This document shows positions 24,777-36,012 of a DNA stretch of 64,000 nucleotides, one piece after another. The stretch is from Gigaspora margarita. Lineage: Eukaryota > Glomeromycota > Glomeromycetes > Diversisporales > Gigasporaceae. The position numbers were made by a program, and so were the translations under genes. Within the stretch, counting starts at the first letter, position 1, and each line of letters begins with the position of its first letter. The DNA is taken from NCBI GenBank assembly GCA_009809945.1, contig WTPW01000578.1, forward strand, positions 186,636-250,635. Direction: 5' to 3'. The notes under the pieces are model-generated. The model was not told the origin of the DNA and made no database searches. It saw nothing but the letters and a program-made list of their open reading frames with translations.

Positions 24777-25216
24777 CTATAATCTGATTTGTGTTGCAAA
24801 AATTATACAATTATACTATAATACAGATCTTGTTTAATTTAAAAATAAAACATCCTCTAATAGAAATTGAACTTGGAACTGTTTTATTACATAGTTTTGG
24901 AGGTAACAACAACCCAACTATACTATGTCACCATATCCTCTTCCTAACTTTATTAATAAAATTATAAAAATATTATTATTCTATAAATTTACTAATTGAT
25001 TCTAATATTTTGCTCTAAGCAAACTAGATTACCACAAAAAAAATATATTATTATTGTGTGCTTTATTTTATTTTTATAAAGTATGTGACAAAGAAGCTTA
25101 GTTTTGAATTTTTGATAAAAATCATCAAAATTAAGTATTATTTCTTCAAATTATTTTTATAAATAACTTGTTTTTTGGCAATATATGTAATTTTGTTTAG
25201 TATACAAATATATATA
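24777..25216. other. AT-rich non-coding stretch
   Basis: I see no supported gene or element boundary here. Confidence 0.35.
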
Positions 25217-25848
25217 TATGTATATTCAAACTCAAACTAGTTTACAAACTTTGAACCAAATCTGAACCAAATTTATAATTAAGTTTGAGCCTGGTCTGAG
25301 TTTGAAATTTAGTAAAATTTTAAGTTTAAATTAGTGATTTGAACCAGTTGGGCTATAATTGGTTAACTAAACTAAACTGAATAAGTTTCAGTTAACTTGT
25401 TGAGTAAATGCTTAAAATTGATAATCCATTTGTCAACTGGAGAGTAATAAAATGTAGTGTACTTTCATCTAAAATTTTTTTTATTAAGTTAACAATATAT
25501 ATCCACTAATTGAAAGTTATAGAGCTCATTGAGACGCATCTAATGGTAGTTAGATAATCCAAATCAGCCTAGTGAATAGCAAGATATCATTGAAAAATGA
25601 TTGGCTGACTATATAAAATCCTGTGATACAAATTATATATGAAAATTACTATAGGCGAAATGTGGCATGCTTCTATCTAAAATTTTTTTTACTAAGTTAA
25701 TTATATATCCACTAATCAAAAGTTGTAGAGCTCATTGAGATGCATCTAATAGTGGTAAAATCATCTAAATCAGCCCAGTAGATAGCAAGATATCATCAAA
25801 AACGATTGGCTGACTATATAAAATCTCTATATAAACAAACATTGTTTA

Positions 25849-26451
25849 GGGAAGTGTAGTAAATTACATAATTAGAATTTACATAGGTCTGACCCCCCCT
25901 CATGTGATAAGACTATTGACCAATTAAATTTCATCTTTTATAATATTAAAAAAATTAAAAATGTTTTTGACCCCATGTATAATAACAGTTGCTACATAGT
26001 AAAGTCAAAAATTTACTATATGAATTGATTAAGGTTGCTAAGTAAACTTGTTCAAAAGGTCAAAATACACTTATTCTAAAATTTTCATTAGTATTCAAGA
26101 ACTTTTTATTATTTAACTTTTTGATTTTTATGTTCAATAAAAATTTTAAAATTTTTTAAAAAAATACATTTGACGAACATAAAAATTAAAAGTTGAATAA
26201 TAAAAACTTCTTTAATTTAGATAAAAATTTTAGGATATATGTATTTTGATATTCTAAAAACAAGTTTATTTAATCAATAATTATCAATTGACATAGTAAA
26301 TTTTGACTTTACTATGTAGCAACTTTCTGTGAATTTTTATTATAATAAATACTTTAATATTATTAGCTATTTTACTCTATATATATATATAGGATATGAT
26401 AAATAAGGACCTCCTCTCTCCTAAAAACTTATGTGATTTCCTGCACTTCCC
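25849..26451. mobile_element. PIF/Harbinger-like MITE nested in P1
   Basis: The ends read GGGAAGTGTAGTAAATTACA on the left and GGGAAGTGCAGGAAATCACA on the right (inverted). TTA flanks both sides. GGG-beginning ends with a TTA target fit PIF/Harbinger-type (Tourist) MITEs. It contains a further MITE at 25,988-26,323. Confidence 0.65.
25988..26323. mobile_element. Third-level nested MITE
   Basis: GTTGCTACATAGTAAAGTCA at the left is exactly mirrored by its inverse at the right end. The interior has inverted AAGTAAACTTGTTC and ATGTTCAATAAA-type words. AAGTAAACTTGTTCA also occurs in the elements at 13-197 and 28,246-28,740, so these MITE families share internal sequence. Confidence 0.7.
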
Positions 26452-26688
26452 TTACATAGAGATTTTATATAGTTAGCTAATCATTTTTTGACAATATCTC
26501 ACCATCTACTGGGCCTATTTGGATGATCTAATAACTGTTCGATGCATCTCAATGAGCTTTACAATTTTAAATTAGTGGACATATATCATTAACTTAATAA
26601 GTAAAAAAATTTTAAATGGAAGCATGCCACATTTTATTACTTTCCAGTTGACAGGCAGATTATAAATTAATCAGTTGATCTGTACAAC

Positions 26689-27636
26689 TAGGGTTTGCAA
26701 TGGGCCGGGCCAAACCCGACAATTTGTGGGTTGGGCCGGGCCTGGGCCGGGCCTGGGCCCAAATTTTAGGCCCGTGATTAATTGGGCCGGGCTTGGGTTG
26801 GGCTTGAAAAATAATGGGCCGAGACTGGGCCCAAATTTTTAAGCCCGTAATTAATTGGGCCGGGCTTGGGTTGGGCTTGTAAAATAATGGGCCGGGCCCG
26901 GGTATTATAAAGAGGCCCGATAAAACCCAGTAATACCCATTAAAAATATATAGCTCCTATTGATTAAAAATTGATCCTAGTTAATTTGGTAAGGTTTGTA
27001 ATTTTAGTATAATATAGCATAATAGATTCAAGAATATGTTATTTAACATTTTAATGATTAAGTTATCTATAGAATATAATTATCTTAGTGTTCCAAATTG
27101 AAAATTGATTTAGTTGCTAAGTTGCCAACTAATCAATAATAATTTTATTAGACAATTAATCAATTGGCAATAATTAATCAATTAATTAATTAATCAATTA
27201 GTTGGTCAATTAGTTGATATCATTAACTAGTTGTTTCATAGTAGCTATGCAATTATATCTAAGCCATTTTGATATACTAACTAATTTAATTAGTCATTTA
27301 ATCAATTAATTAACTAACTAATTAATTAATTAGTTGACTATAATACTATTTGCAAATTATGAATTGGCCGGCTTGGGTTAGACAGACTTGGATTGAACTG
27401 GACTTGAGTTGGGCCGGGCCGGGCTTGAGTTGGGCAGGTTTGGGTTGGGCTGGGCTTGGGTTGGGCCGGGCTTGGTTGGGCCGGGCTTGAGTTGGGCTGA
27501 GCTAAGCTTGGGCCGGGTTGGGGCTTATATTTCAAGCCCGTGATGAATTGGGCCGGGCTTGGGTTGGGTTTATAATTCAATGGGCCGGGCTTGGGTTTGG
27601 GTAAACCCGGCCTGACCCGGCCCATTGAGAACTCTA
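26689..27636. mobile_element. Non-autonomous hAT element with GGGCCGGGCTTGGG repeats
   Basis: The left end TAGGGTTTGCAATGGGCCGG is matched by TAGAGTTCTCAATGGGCCGG at the inverted right end. An exact 8-bp duplication TGTACAAC flanks it (26,681-26,688 and 27,637-27,644). About 250 bp at each end are GC-rich arrays of GGGCCGGGCTTGGGTT, strongly unlike the AT-rich surroundings. The centre is AT-rich with TTAATTAATTGATTAATT-type words. The proline-rich 101-codon open frame on the minus strand is a translation of the repeat and not a gene. Confidence 0.85.
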
Positions 27637-28245
27637 TGTACAACTAGTTGAAAACAGTTGAGAAATATAAATAACATTATAAAAGTGCATAATTCTAAAA
27701 ATTTCTAATAAAAAAATAAATAAACATAGTAGGCAAAATTGAGACAAAAATTTAAGTAAAAATCTAAGAATTCCTAAAAGTAAATATAAAGTAATCTTAC
27801 TTAGTTGAATTGTTTAATAAAAAATGTTTTAGTTCAGTTAACAGATTAATAAAATATTTTCAGTTCAAATTACTAATTTGAATTAGAGTCTAAAACTACC
27901 AAACCTGGACTTGGATCTAGAAGCACTAATTATATATATATAATTTGGATATTTTTGCTATTCTATACTGTATCAGCCATAGAATATTTCTACTTAAAAT
28001 TAATCTAAATACTGTTTATAATAAAAATTATAAATGAATTTACTATAAACTTTAAGCTAAAGATCTAAACTAGCTTTTACTAATTAACTAAAAATTAAAT
28101 TTTACAGGCATATAGAACAATAAATAAAGAAAAAATTTAGTTTAAAAACTAGATTAAATTCTTTTATTTTGCACTTTTTCAAAATATAACTTTGCCTAAA
28201 ATACAAATATTTAATAATTTTAAGTTTGCAATTATATATAAAATT

Positions 28246-28740
28246 ATGCTCTAAACAACTTTATTTAGTAGCAAAAAATAGGTTATTTTGACAAAAAAAT
28301 AGAACAGTTATATAATAAATTTAAAAATTTTTGGTTTATAATATCAAGCCCCTTTTTTTGTTAAGATAACCTGCTTTGGGTTCTAAGTAAACTTGTTTAG
28401 CAGGTAATTCTACTTGCATTAAAATCAAAAAGCATTTTTTGGACCTTTTACTAAGTAAAAAATGGGATCAAAGTTAGAAAAAAAAAATTTCTAATTTTTT
28501 CTAAGTTTGGTCCAATTTTTACTTAGTAAAAGATCAGAGAAAATGCATTTTGACTCTAGTATGAATAGAATTACTTGCTAAACAAGTTTTTTTAGAAGCC
28601 CAAAGCAGGTTATTTTGACAAAAAAAGGGGTTTATATTACAACCCAAAAATTTTTAAATTTAGTATATAGCTATCTATTTTTTTATCAAGATAACCTATC
28701 TTTTGCTACTATGTGAAGTTGTTCAGAGCATAATTTTACA
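28246..28740. mobile_element. Palindromic MITE in the left arm
   Basis: AAATTATGCTCTAAACAACT at the left is mirrored by AGTTGTTCAGAGCATAATTT at the right. Further in are mirrored AGGTTATTTTGACAAAAAAA, GATAACCTGCTTTGGG and AAGTAAACTTGTTTAGCAGG words. The centre is at about 28,490. Confidence 0.75.
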
Positions 28741-29097
28741 TATACAGTAGCCTATCATAATATTGTGAACACTTTTTAAAAATTTATATGGAGCTAAATT
28801 TATAAGATATTATGGTAAAAATAAAAATATAAATTTAATAAATCTATATCTTTTAAATAAAAAAAAATTAAAAAAATTCTATGTAGTACTTTTAAAATAA
28901 TTAAAATTAAAATTATTTAATATTGTACAAAGTTACACAATCACAAAAACTATAATGTTAAAAAATAATTAAAATAATATGCTATAGTAAAAGTTAATTT
29001 TTTATTAAGTTAACTAAATTTCAAAATAAGTAAAAATTATTCAGTATAACAAATTATATATAATTACAAATTTTTATAAAATTTTAAAAAATACTAA

Positions 29098-29898
29098 TTG
29101 ATAATCTGCCTGTCAACTGGAGAGTAACAAAATGTGGTGTGCTTCTATCTAAATTTTTTTATTAAGTTATTAATACATGTCCACTAATTGAAAGTTGTAG
29201 AGCTCATCAAAATGCAACTAACAGTGGTTAGATCATCCAAATCAGCCCAGTGGATGGCAAGATATCATCAAAAAATGATTGGCTAACTTTATAAAATACC
29301 ATGACGCAGATTACATATAAAAATCACTATAGGTAAAATGTGTCATGCTTCTATCTAATTTTTTTTTTTACTAAGTTAACAATATATGTCCACTAATTGA
29401 AAGTTGTAGAGCTCATTGAGACACATCTAATATTGGCTAGATAATCCAAATCAGCCTAGTAGATAGCGAGATATCGTCAAAAAAATTGACTATCTATATA
29501 AAATCTCAATGTAAAACAAACTTGTTTATATAGAGAGTTTATATAGTTAGCCAATAGTTTTTTGACAATATTTCATCACCCACTGGGCTGATTTTGATGA
29601 GCTAATCACCATTAGATGCGTCTTGATGAGCTCTACAACTTTTAATTAGTAGAACTGTATCATTAACTTAGTAAGAAAAAAATTTAGATAGAAGCATGCC
29701 ACATTTCATCTATAGTTGTTTTTTGTTGATATCTTGCCATCCATTGGGCCGATTGGGTAATCTACCAACGTTAGATGCATCTCAACGAGCTCTACAACTT
29801 TCAATTAGTGGGTATATATTATTAACTTAATAAGAAAAAAATTTTAGATAGAAGCATGCCACATTTCGTCACTCTCTAGTTGGTAGGCAGATTATTAA
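29098..29898. mobile_element. Palindromic element P1, copy 2
   Basis: TTGATAATCTGCCTGTCAAC at the left is mirrored by TTGGTAGGCAGATTATTAA at the right. Each arm contains two units of about 200 bp, each with AGAAGCATGCCACATTT-type, CACTAATTGAAAGTTGTAGA, GAGCTCATTGAGAC and ATCCAAATCAGCCCAGT words. The element is therefore a palindrome made of repeated units. It sits at the centre of the giant inverted repeat. Confidence 0.7.
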
Positions 29899-30179
29899 TT
29901 AAGTTAGTTATTAATTTTAAATATTAGAATTAAATTACTAAATTAAAATTAACAAATTACAAAATGTAGTACTTTTATTACTACATATAGTAATTTAGTA
30001 AATAAATTATTAAAAATTATAAAACTTTCAGAATATATACAATTTGTTATGCTAAATAATTTTATATAAAAAAAATTGCTAGTTTACTTAATAAAAAATG
30101 CAGTTTATATATACTATATTTAGTAATTTTAGTTACTATAAAAATATTAAAAATTGGAAAATCACAATAATAAAAAAAT

Positions 30180-30368
30180 CTAAAATTATCTAGGTGAGTT
30201 TTAACTGCTCTAGTAGGTTTAGGTTGCAGATAAATTAGTCTGAGTCTCATACTTGTTTAATAATTTGTACATGGAGTAATTTTGTAATAATATAAAATGT
30301 ATCCAAAGCTGCCCCTGGAGGCACTTTTTACAAATTAATAAAGATTGAGACAATACCTCACCTTAATA

Positions 30369-30400
<32 letters not shown>
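30180..30400 (+). mobile_element. A-tailed retroposon 3' end
   Basis: A run of 31 A (30,370-30,400) follows ATTAATAAAGATTGAGACAA, which resembles the TTAATAAAGATTTATAGCG preceding the tail at 22,670. The insertion interrupts the right arm of the giant inverted repeat. Its 5' boundary is uncertain. Confidence 0.5.
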
Positions 30401-30402
<2 letters not shown>

Positions 30403-30761
30403 GAAAATTTACTAAAATTTGATTATTTTAAAAAGTATTATATAGAATTTTATTAACTTTTTTTTATTAAAAAATATAGATTTAATAAATTTATATTTTT
30501 ATTTTTAGCTTAATATCTTATAAATTTAGCTTTATATAAATTTTTTAAAAGTGTCCACAAAATTATAGTAGGCCACTGTAATTGCTAATTTAAAATTAGT
30601 AAATATTTGTTTTTGGCAAAGTTACATTTTGAAAAAGTACAAAAATAAAAAATATTATTCTAGTTTTTAAGCCAAATTTTTTTATTATTTCTTGTTCTAT
30701 ATGCCTATAAAATTTAGATCTAAGTTAATTAGTAAAACTAGCTTAGATCTTTAGCCTAAAG

Positions 30762-31204
30762 TAGTGATACAAATCGATGAAAATTTTTCAATCGATTAGT
30801 TGATGGATCATTTTATCCAACTAATCGATTAATCGAATTTATTCAACTAATCAATTAGTTGGCCAATCGATTAATCGATTAGTTGACTAATCAATTGACC
30901 AACTAATCGATTGGCCAACTAATCGATTAGTTGAATAAATAATAAACGAAACTTGGTAAAATACACATAAGGTAGCAGCTGAATCAGCCGGGTTGATATT
31001 CTTATATGATCGGTTGATTAAACAACCAATTGCCTAGTCAATTAATTGACCAATCGACTAGCTGATTAATCGATTAGTTGGCCAATCGACTAATCGATTA
31101 TCGACTAATCAATTAATCGACTAAGTTGGGTCTGTAAAATTCAAATTGATTAGTTGTCAACTTTCCAACTAATCGATTAATTTGATTTTCAATTCGTATC
31201 ACTA
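30762..31204. mobile_element. Non-autonomous hAT element (443 bp)
   Basis: The ends read TAGTGATACAAAT on the left and TAGTGATACGAAT on the right (inverted). An exact 8-bp duplication GCCTAAAG flanks it (30,754-30,761 and 31,205-31,212). The interior is almost entirely AATCGATTAGTTG / CCAACTAATCGATT words in both orientations. Confidence 0.85.
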
Positions 31205-31341
31205 GCCTAAAGTTTATAGTAAATTTATATATTTTTTATAATTTTTATTATAAGCAGCATTCTAGAGAAAATGTCCCTTGATTGGTATATATATTATTAT
31301 ATATATTATTATATATATATATTATATAAAAAGGGTGCTTT

Positions 31342-33235
31342 TAGGCATCTCCCACCAGAGATATATCTTCTGCAGAGAGATATATCTCCCAACCAATCAA
31401 AATCTGCAAATATTACGTGATATCATTCTGAAGTACAAGCATATTTGTACTACTCAGACCTCTATTTTACTGATCAACTTCAAACAAAAATTCAACTTGT
31501 TTTTAAAGTTATATGCATTAGTACTCGTGTGATCTCATAAAAGTTAGTTCAGATCCCACAAAGCCAATATGACTTACTTTATTAAAATATTTAATTTATT
31601 AAATGTGGACAACTAAATATTATAACATCTTATCCCAATTTGTGCTCAAAAAAAAATCTTCGCATAATATCAATTTGTGCTAAGAAAAAAAAAATCTTAA
31701 TACAAAACTAAAGTATTTCGCAATATATTATAATATCATTTCCATAATTCATGCTCAAAAAATCTTTGCATGATATCAATTCGTGCTAAGAAAAAGAAAA
31801 AAAAACTAACACAAAACTAAAGTATTTTGCGATACAATTAAAAATCAACTTGCCACTACAAACTTCCACCAACTCTCAAGAAGAAAAATACTAAAAGCCT
31901 AATGAAAGCATGTCCATGAAGGCTTCAAAGACAATGACGATGACACTAGCAAAAAAAAAAAGTCAAGATAAAGAAAAAAAAGGAAAAAAGAAAAAAACCT
32001 ACTGAAAGCAAAAACACCAATAAGCCAACAAAACTTACTTACTATTAAAAACATCGAAGAGCCACAAATGACATCAACAAGCTGCAAAGTCCAAGAACAC
32101 CAACAACAACAAAGCCCAAAGTCATCACAAATGATATTTCTAAAGTTAAAAGGATTAGTAGAGAAAAAAAAATGTATCCACATGAAAATACAAACAAGAC
32201 TTACCATGAAATCAGCAAGTTGAAATCACCAACGATGGCACTGAAATTACAAAGCCCCAAATCTATTATTCTAGCAAAAAAAAGCTAAGCCAAGTGAAAA
32301 AAAAAAAAAAAAAATCTGAAAGCAAAACACCAACAAGACTTACTTACCAACAAAGTCTCCACAAATAATATCAGCGAAATAGAAAAGTCCAAGCATACCA
32401 ACAATGACAAAGCCTAAAGTCACTACTAACGACAGCTCTAAAGTCACTATAACAACAGTTCTAAAGTGAAAGAGATTAATTGAGAAAAAAAAAATACCCA
32501 TGCGAAACCAAAAACAAAACTTACTATACCAAAATCACAAATCTAAAAACCACTGAAATAGCAAAAGTTGAAATTACCAATGATAGCACCAAAAGCCCGA
32601 GCCAACTATTTTAAAAGTAGAATGCACCAAAGAAAACAAAACAATGAAGCCTGAAATCACACATATGATGTACCAAAATAAATGATTCAAGTCAAGAAAA
32701 TAAAACAAGAAAAAAAAAAGAAACAAACCAACCATCAGTGCCAAAAGGATGAAAGACAAAAACCCAGAATCTCCATACTCCATAGACAACGAACTGAAAT
32801 AATTAAATCTATTAGAACTGCCCAATGTCTTAAGTGCAACAGTACTGAATGGTTTGTGCACTCTTTTGTAAATATTGTTATCACCGTCTGTCTTTAATTA
32901 TTTTAACTTTTTATATACCATCCAACCAGGTTGCTTAAGGTACAGAGCCATACCCTCTTTAACGAATTTTGAATCACCACAAGCAATGGTCTATAGCAGC
33001 TCAACTAACTCTAAAAAAAAGCATTAATTTAGAAAAGAAAAAAATAGTGAAAAAAAATTCTACTACAAAATGAAAAAAGAAAAAGCAGATCAAAAAAAAA
33101 ACAATACAAAAAAGGAAAAGTACTTATCTATAATGTGTTTCACTAGCAGGGATGAACTGATCCCTGATTTGGTATCAGTATGCTGAGTGGGAGATATATC
33201 TTCCAGGGAGATGCATCTCTCGCAGGAGATGCCTA
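31342..33235. mobile_element. 1.9-kb element with TAGGCATCTCC ends and a T-poor interior
   Basis: The left end TAGGCATCTCCCACCAGAGA is matched by TAGGCATCTCCTGCGAGAGA at the inverted right end. GATATATCT words lie inside both. The interior (about 31,780-33,120) is strongly strand-asymmetric, rich in A, C and G but poor in T. It contains a direct repeat with a period near 316 bp (CTGAAAGCAAAAACACCAAT at 31,995 and CTGAAAGCAAAACACCAACA at 32,314; TCTAAAGTTAAAAGGATTAG at 32,143 and TCTAAAGTGAAAGAGATTAA at 32,460). Open frames of 71-102 codons on both strands are low-complexity. I see no conserved domain and no clear target duplication. Confidence 0.55.
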
Positions 33236-33411
33236 TAATTTCTCATATAAAAAATATGCTTATTACTAGTAGTAACACTTCTTTATATAATATAAGATTA
33301 AAACAAACATATATATATATTTAATAATTATTAGAATTAGAGTATAGTTGAAAAAGTTTAGCATTAGAAGATCCTATACAGTTAAAATTTTATGAGAAAT
33401 TTTTTTTGCTA

Positions 33412-34098
33412 CAGTACCAGATAACAAAAACTATCCACTTTTTTATATATAAATAACCAATAAATTTAAAAAAAAATCTGTTTTACAAATTTGTTGTTTT
33501 TAGTCTAAGCTATTTTTCTGTTCAAATAGATTTTTATTTTTATTATAGTACCAGACAGCATAAGACATCCACTCTATTCATATAGAGCGCCAATTTTTGA
33601 TGCTTATATAATCAATTCTGATTGGCTAATTTGACATAATTGAATCTAATTGGTTAATTAAACATATATATTTTCTTTTTTTTATATTAAACACCAATTT
33701 TTTAAATCATTATAAACTTTAACTCTTAATAACTCCTTTAAAACAAAAAATAATAAAAAATCCTTCAACAGAAATGTAGTTTAGCAAAAATCTATCAATT
33801 TGTTAAAGGGTTATTTTGATTTAACTTGTTTTGAAAAAGTTATAATGATTTAAAGTTTTTATTAATAAAAAGTGAATATGTTTTGCTGTCTGGTACTGTA
33901 TAAATTTAAAAAGTTATTAGAGCCTAAAATTTATATATAATCAAAAATTTAGTGGTTCATATATAAAAAAAAATTGGGTTTATAGATTTTTATCCAATTA
34001 GAATCATGTTCTACAAAGATAGTCAATCAGATTTGAGTATAAATCTCAAAATTGTTACTTTTAAAAAAACAAAGAATGGTTTTTGTTGTTTAGTACTG
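33412..34098. mobile_element. CAGTACCAGAYARCA MITE with a second copy nested inside
   Basis: The outer ends are CAGTACCAGATAACAAAAAC and its inverse (AAACAACAAAAACC words, then CTAAACAA / TAGTACTG). The inner copy (33,546-33,898) has TAGTACCAGACAGCA and its inverse TGCTGTCTGGTACTG, flanked by TA. Both look like the same mariner-type MITE family, one inserted into the other. Confidence 0.65.
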
Positions 34099-35580
34099 TG
34101 ATGGTTTTATAGTTGTAATAAAAAATAGCATTTTTTATTTTATTTATATATTCACAATTAGGTGTAACATTATATCTAATTTTACATTTTTATTAGCACA
34201 AAACTGTTAATACTAGTAACAAATAGATTTACTTTATTATATATATTATATATATTTTATAGTTTTTTTTGAAAATAATTGGTCAATTGGCTATTTTGTA
34301 TAATGTGATTAAGGTTATGTATTTATAGTAAAAATTATATAATAAATAGCACTCTTCAAATAAACTATTCATCTGTTTATAATTAAAGCACAAAATGCAT
34401 ATACTAGTCTGTATACAAATATAAATATAATGTTTTCTAATTTATAAATTTCTTCTATAAGTTGAATTATTTTAAAAAATATTTATAGGCCTCTTTTAAG
34501 ATGTATTTAAATACAATTCAATATACTAGTATAGAACATGAATTTATTAATTATTTTTATTTAGCAAATTTCAAGTAATTAATATTGCATATTTTAGTAT
34601 AAAAGTTTTCTAACAATCTCTTATTAATCTTAAAAATCTTTTTCTTATTGCTATTTGTAAAGAATTTTGCTAATATCTATAGAAATTTGTAATAATTTAG
34701 TTTAATTTTTTATTAAATCAAGATTATATATATTAAAATATCTTTATTAATTTATAATTTAATGATCCATTTAGCTATACTAAAAATAGGCAATACATTA
34801 AATAACCTACAAGAAATTGAAATAAAAAAGACAATAAATTTAGGCCAATGAACCAAAGTTTCTAATATATGATTTTTTTTTACAGTTTTAATATTATAAG
34901 TCAACCATATAGTAGCATTTTAATAACTGATAAATTTTATTAATATTTTTTTAATAGACTATTTATCTATATTATCAAAACTATCAAAACTAAATTATTT
35001 TTTTTTTTGTTATAATTGGTTTTTTTAAAATATTTTTAACAAGCTATTTGAGTTAAAACATAATAATATAATTTTTTTGTAGCAAAAATATTACAAAAAA
35101 AAATTACTACTTTTCTAATAAATTTGCTAATAGGCTTTGAATATGCTTGCTAATTTAATCTCTAGTTAATAATAATGAAGTTAATAATAATAATAAATAA
35201 TATAATAATAATATTAACTGTATAAAACTGTTATATTAAATTAGAAATAGATATTTAAATTTAGGAAATATTTAACAATACCAATACAGAATAGTTATTA
35301 TTATATATAGTTTTAAATTCAAATATATAAATATAAATATACAAATAGATTATATCAGACTTTGATATACAGTACCTGCTATAAGTATCTAACCTCTGGT
35401 AACTTTCTATAAAGGATTTGAAGCAATTTGAAATTTTTTCTAGCAAAAGAATAGTATAAAAGCTAACCATCCATACTTTTTGTAGATGATAAAACATTTG
35501 TGTTGGGCACTTATAACAAAAATTGCCATACTTATCATGAACATACATTGTAGGCTACATTTTTTTTTTTAAATTAATAT
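34099..35580. other. AT-rich non-coding stretch
   Basis: No gene or defined element is supported. The 95-codon minus-strand open frame at 35,261-35,548 has no recognisable domain. Confidence 0.35.
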
Positions 35581-36012
35581 AAATTTTCTGACAATAATGC
35601 AGTTAATCTCAATATTTAAGGGCTTTTTTGACTTCTATAGTCTTGTAGAATTCAAAAGAGGCCTCAAATATTGATATGGGTTAGACTGGTCTCAAAATAT
35701 TATGGCTAAAAATTTAAGAAAAAATTAAATAATTATTTGATTCTGACAAAATTTAAACAAAAATATTTTGACAATAATATGATCAATTTTAATGTTTAAA
35801 GGCTTTTTTGAATTCTACATGCATGTAGAATTCAAAAGAGCCTTTAAATATTAAAATTGATCACATAGTTGTCAAAATATATGCATTTAAGTTTTTTAAA
35901 AAATTTTATTTCATCACCTTCCCAATGTTAATAATAACTAAATTTTAAATAAAAATATCTTAGCATCAACATAATCAACTTTAATGCTTGATAGCTCTTT
36001 TAATTCTATATA

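Larger units (their letters stand above)
25418..26667. mobile_element. Palindromic element P1, copy 1, with two nested insertions
   Basis: The left end TTGATAATCCATTTGTCAAC, then TGGAGAGTAA, is mirrored at the right by TTTCCAGTTGACAGGCAGAT. Inside, both arms carry AGAAGCATGCCACATTT / GCATGCTTCTATCTAAAA, GAGCTCATTGAGACGCATCT and AAAAATGATTGGCTGACTAT. The centre is broken by the insertion at 25,849-26,451. A fuller copy of the same element is at 29,098-29,898. Confidence 0.7.
25217..27927. mobile_element. Decayed hAT element of the TAGTGCTYCTA family, split by insertions
   Basis: 25,217-25,410 carries degraded AACTTTGAACCAAATCTGAA words in the same order as the end at 205-366. 27,790-27,927 continues that match (CAGTTCAAATT, CCTGGACTTGGATCTAG) and ends AGAAGCACTA. 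Between them lie a palindromic element (25,418-26,667) and a GC-rich hAT element (26,689-27,636). The left terminus was not identified. Confidence 0.4.
27983..31258. repeat. Giant inverted repeat (~3.3 kb) with insertions in both arms
   Basis: Outer arms: 28,040-28,240 (ACTTTAAGCTAAAGATCTAA, GGCATATAGAACAA, CTTTTTCAAAATATAACTTT) is the inverse of 30,580-30,760. The match continues outward across a hAT insertion to 31,213-31,258. It continues inward: 28,750-28,940 (GAACACTTTTTAAAAATTTA, GCTAAATTTATAAGATATTA) mirrors 30,405-30,580. Further in, 28,990-29,095 mirrors 29,990-30,130. The centre is palindrome P1 (29,098-29,898). The left arm carries a MITE at 28,246-28,740. The right arm carries an A-tailed insertion ending at 30,400 and a hAT element at 30,762-31,204. 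No gene is present. Confidence 0.7.

Noticed and set aside
27338..27643. Proline-rich 101-codon open frame on the minus strand
   Set aside because: It is a translation of the GGGCCGGGCTTGGG subterminal repeats of a hAT element. It runs past the element's end and has no independent support.
31899..32897. Open frames on both strands
   Set aside because: Low-complexity products of the T-poor element, with overlapping frames on opposite strands and no recognisable domain.
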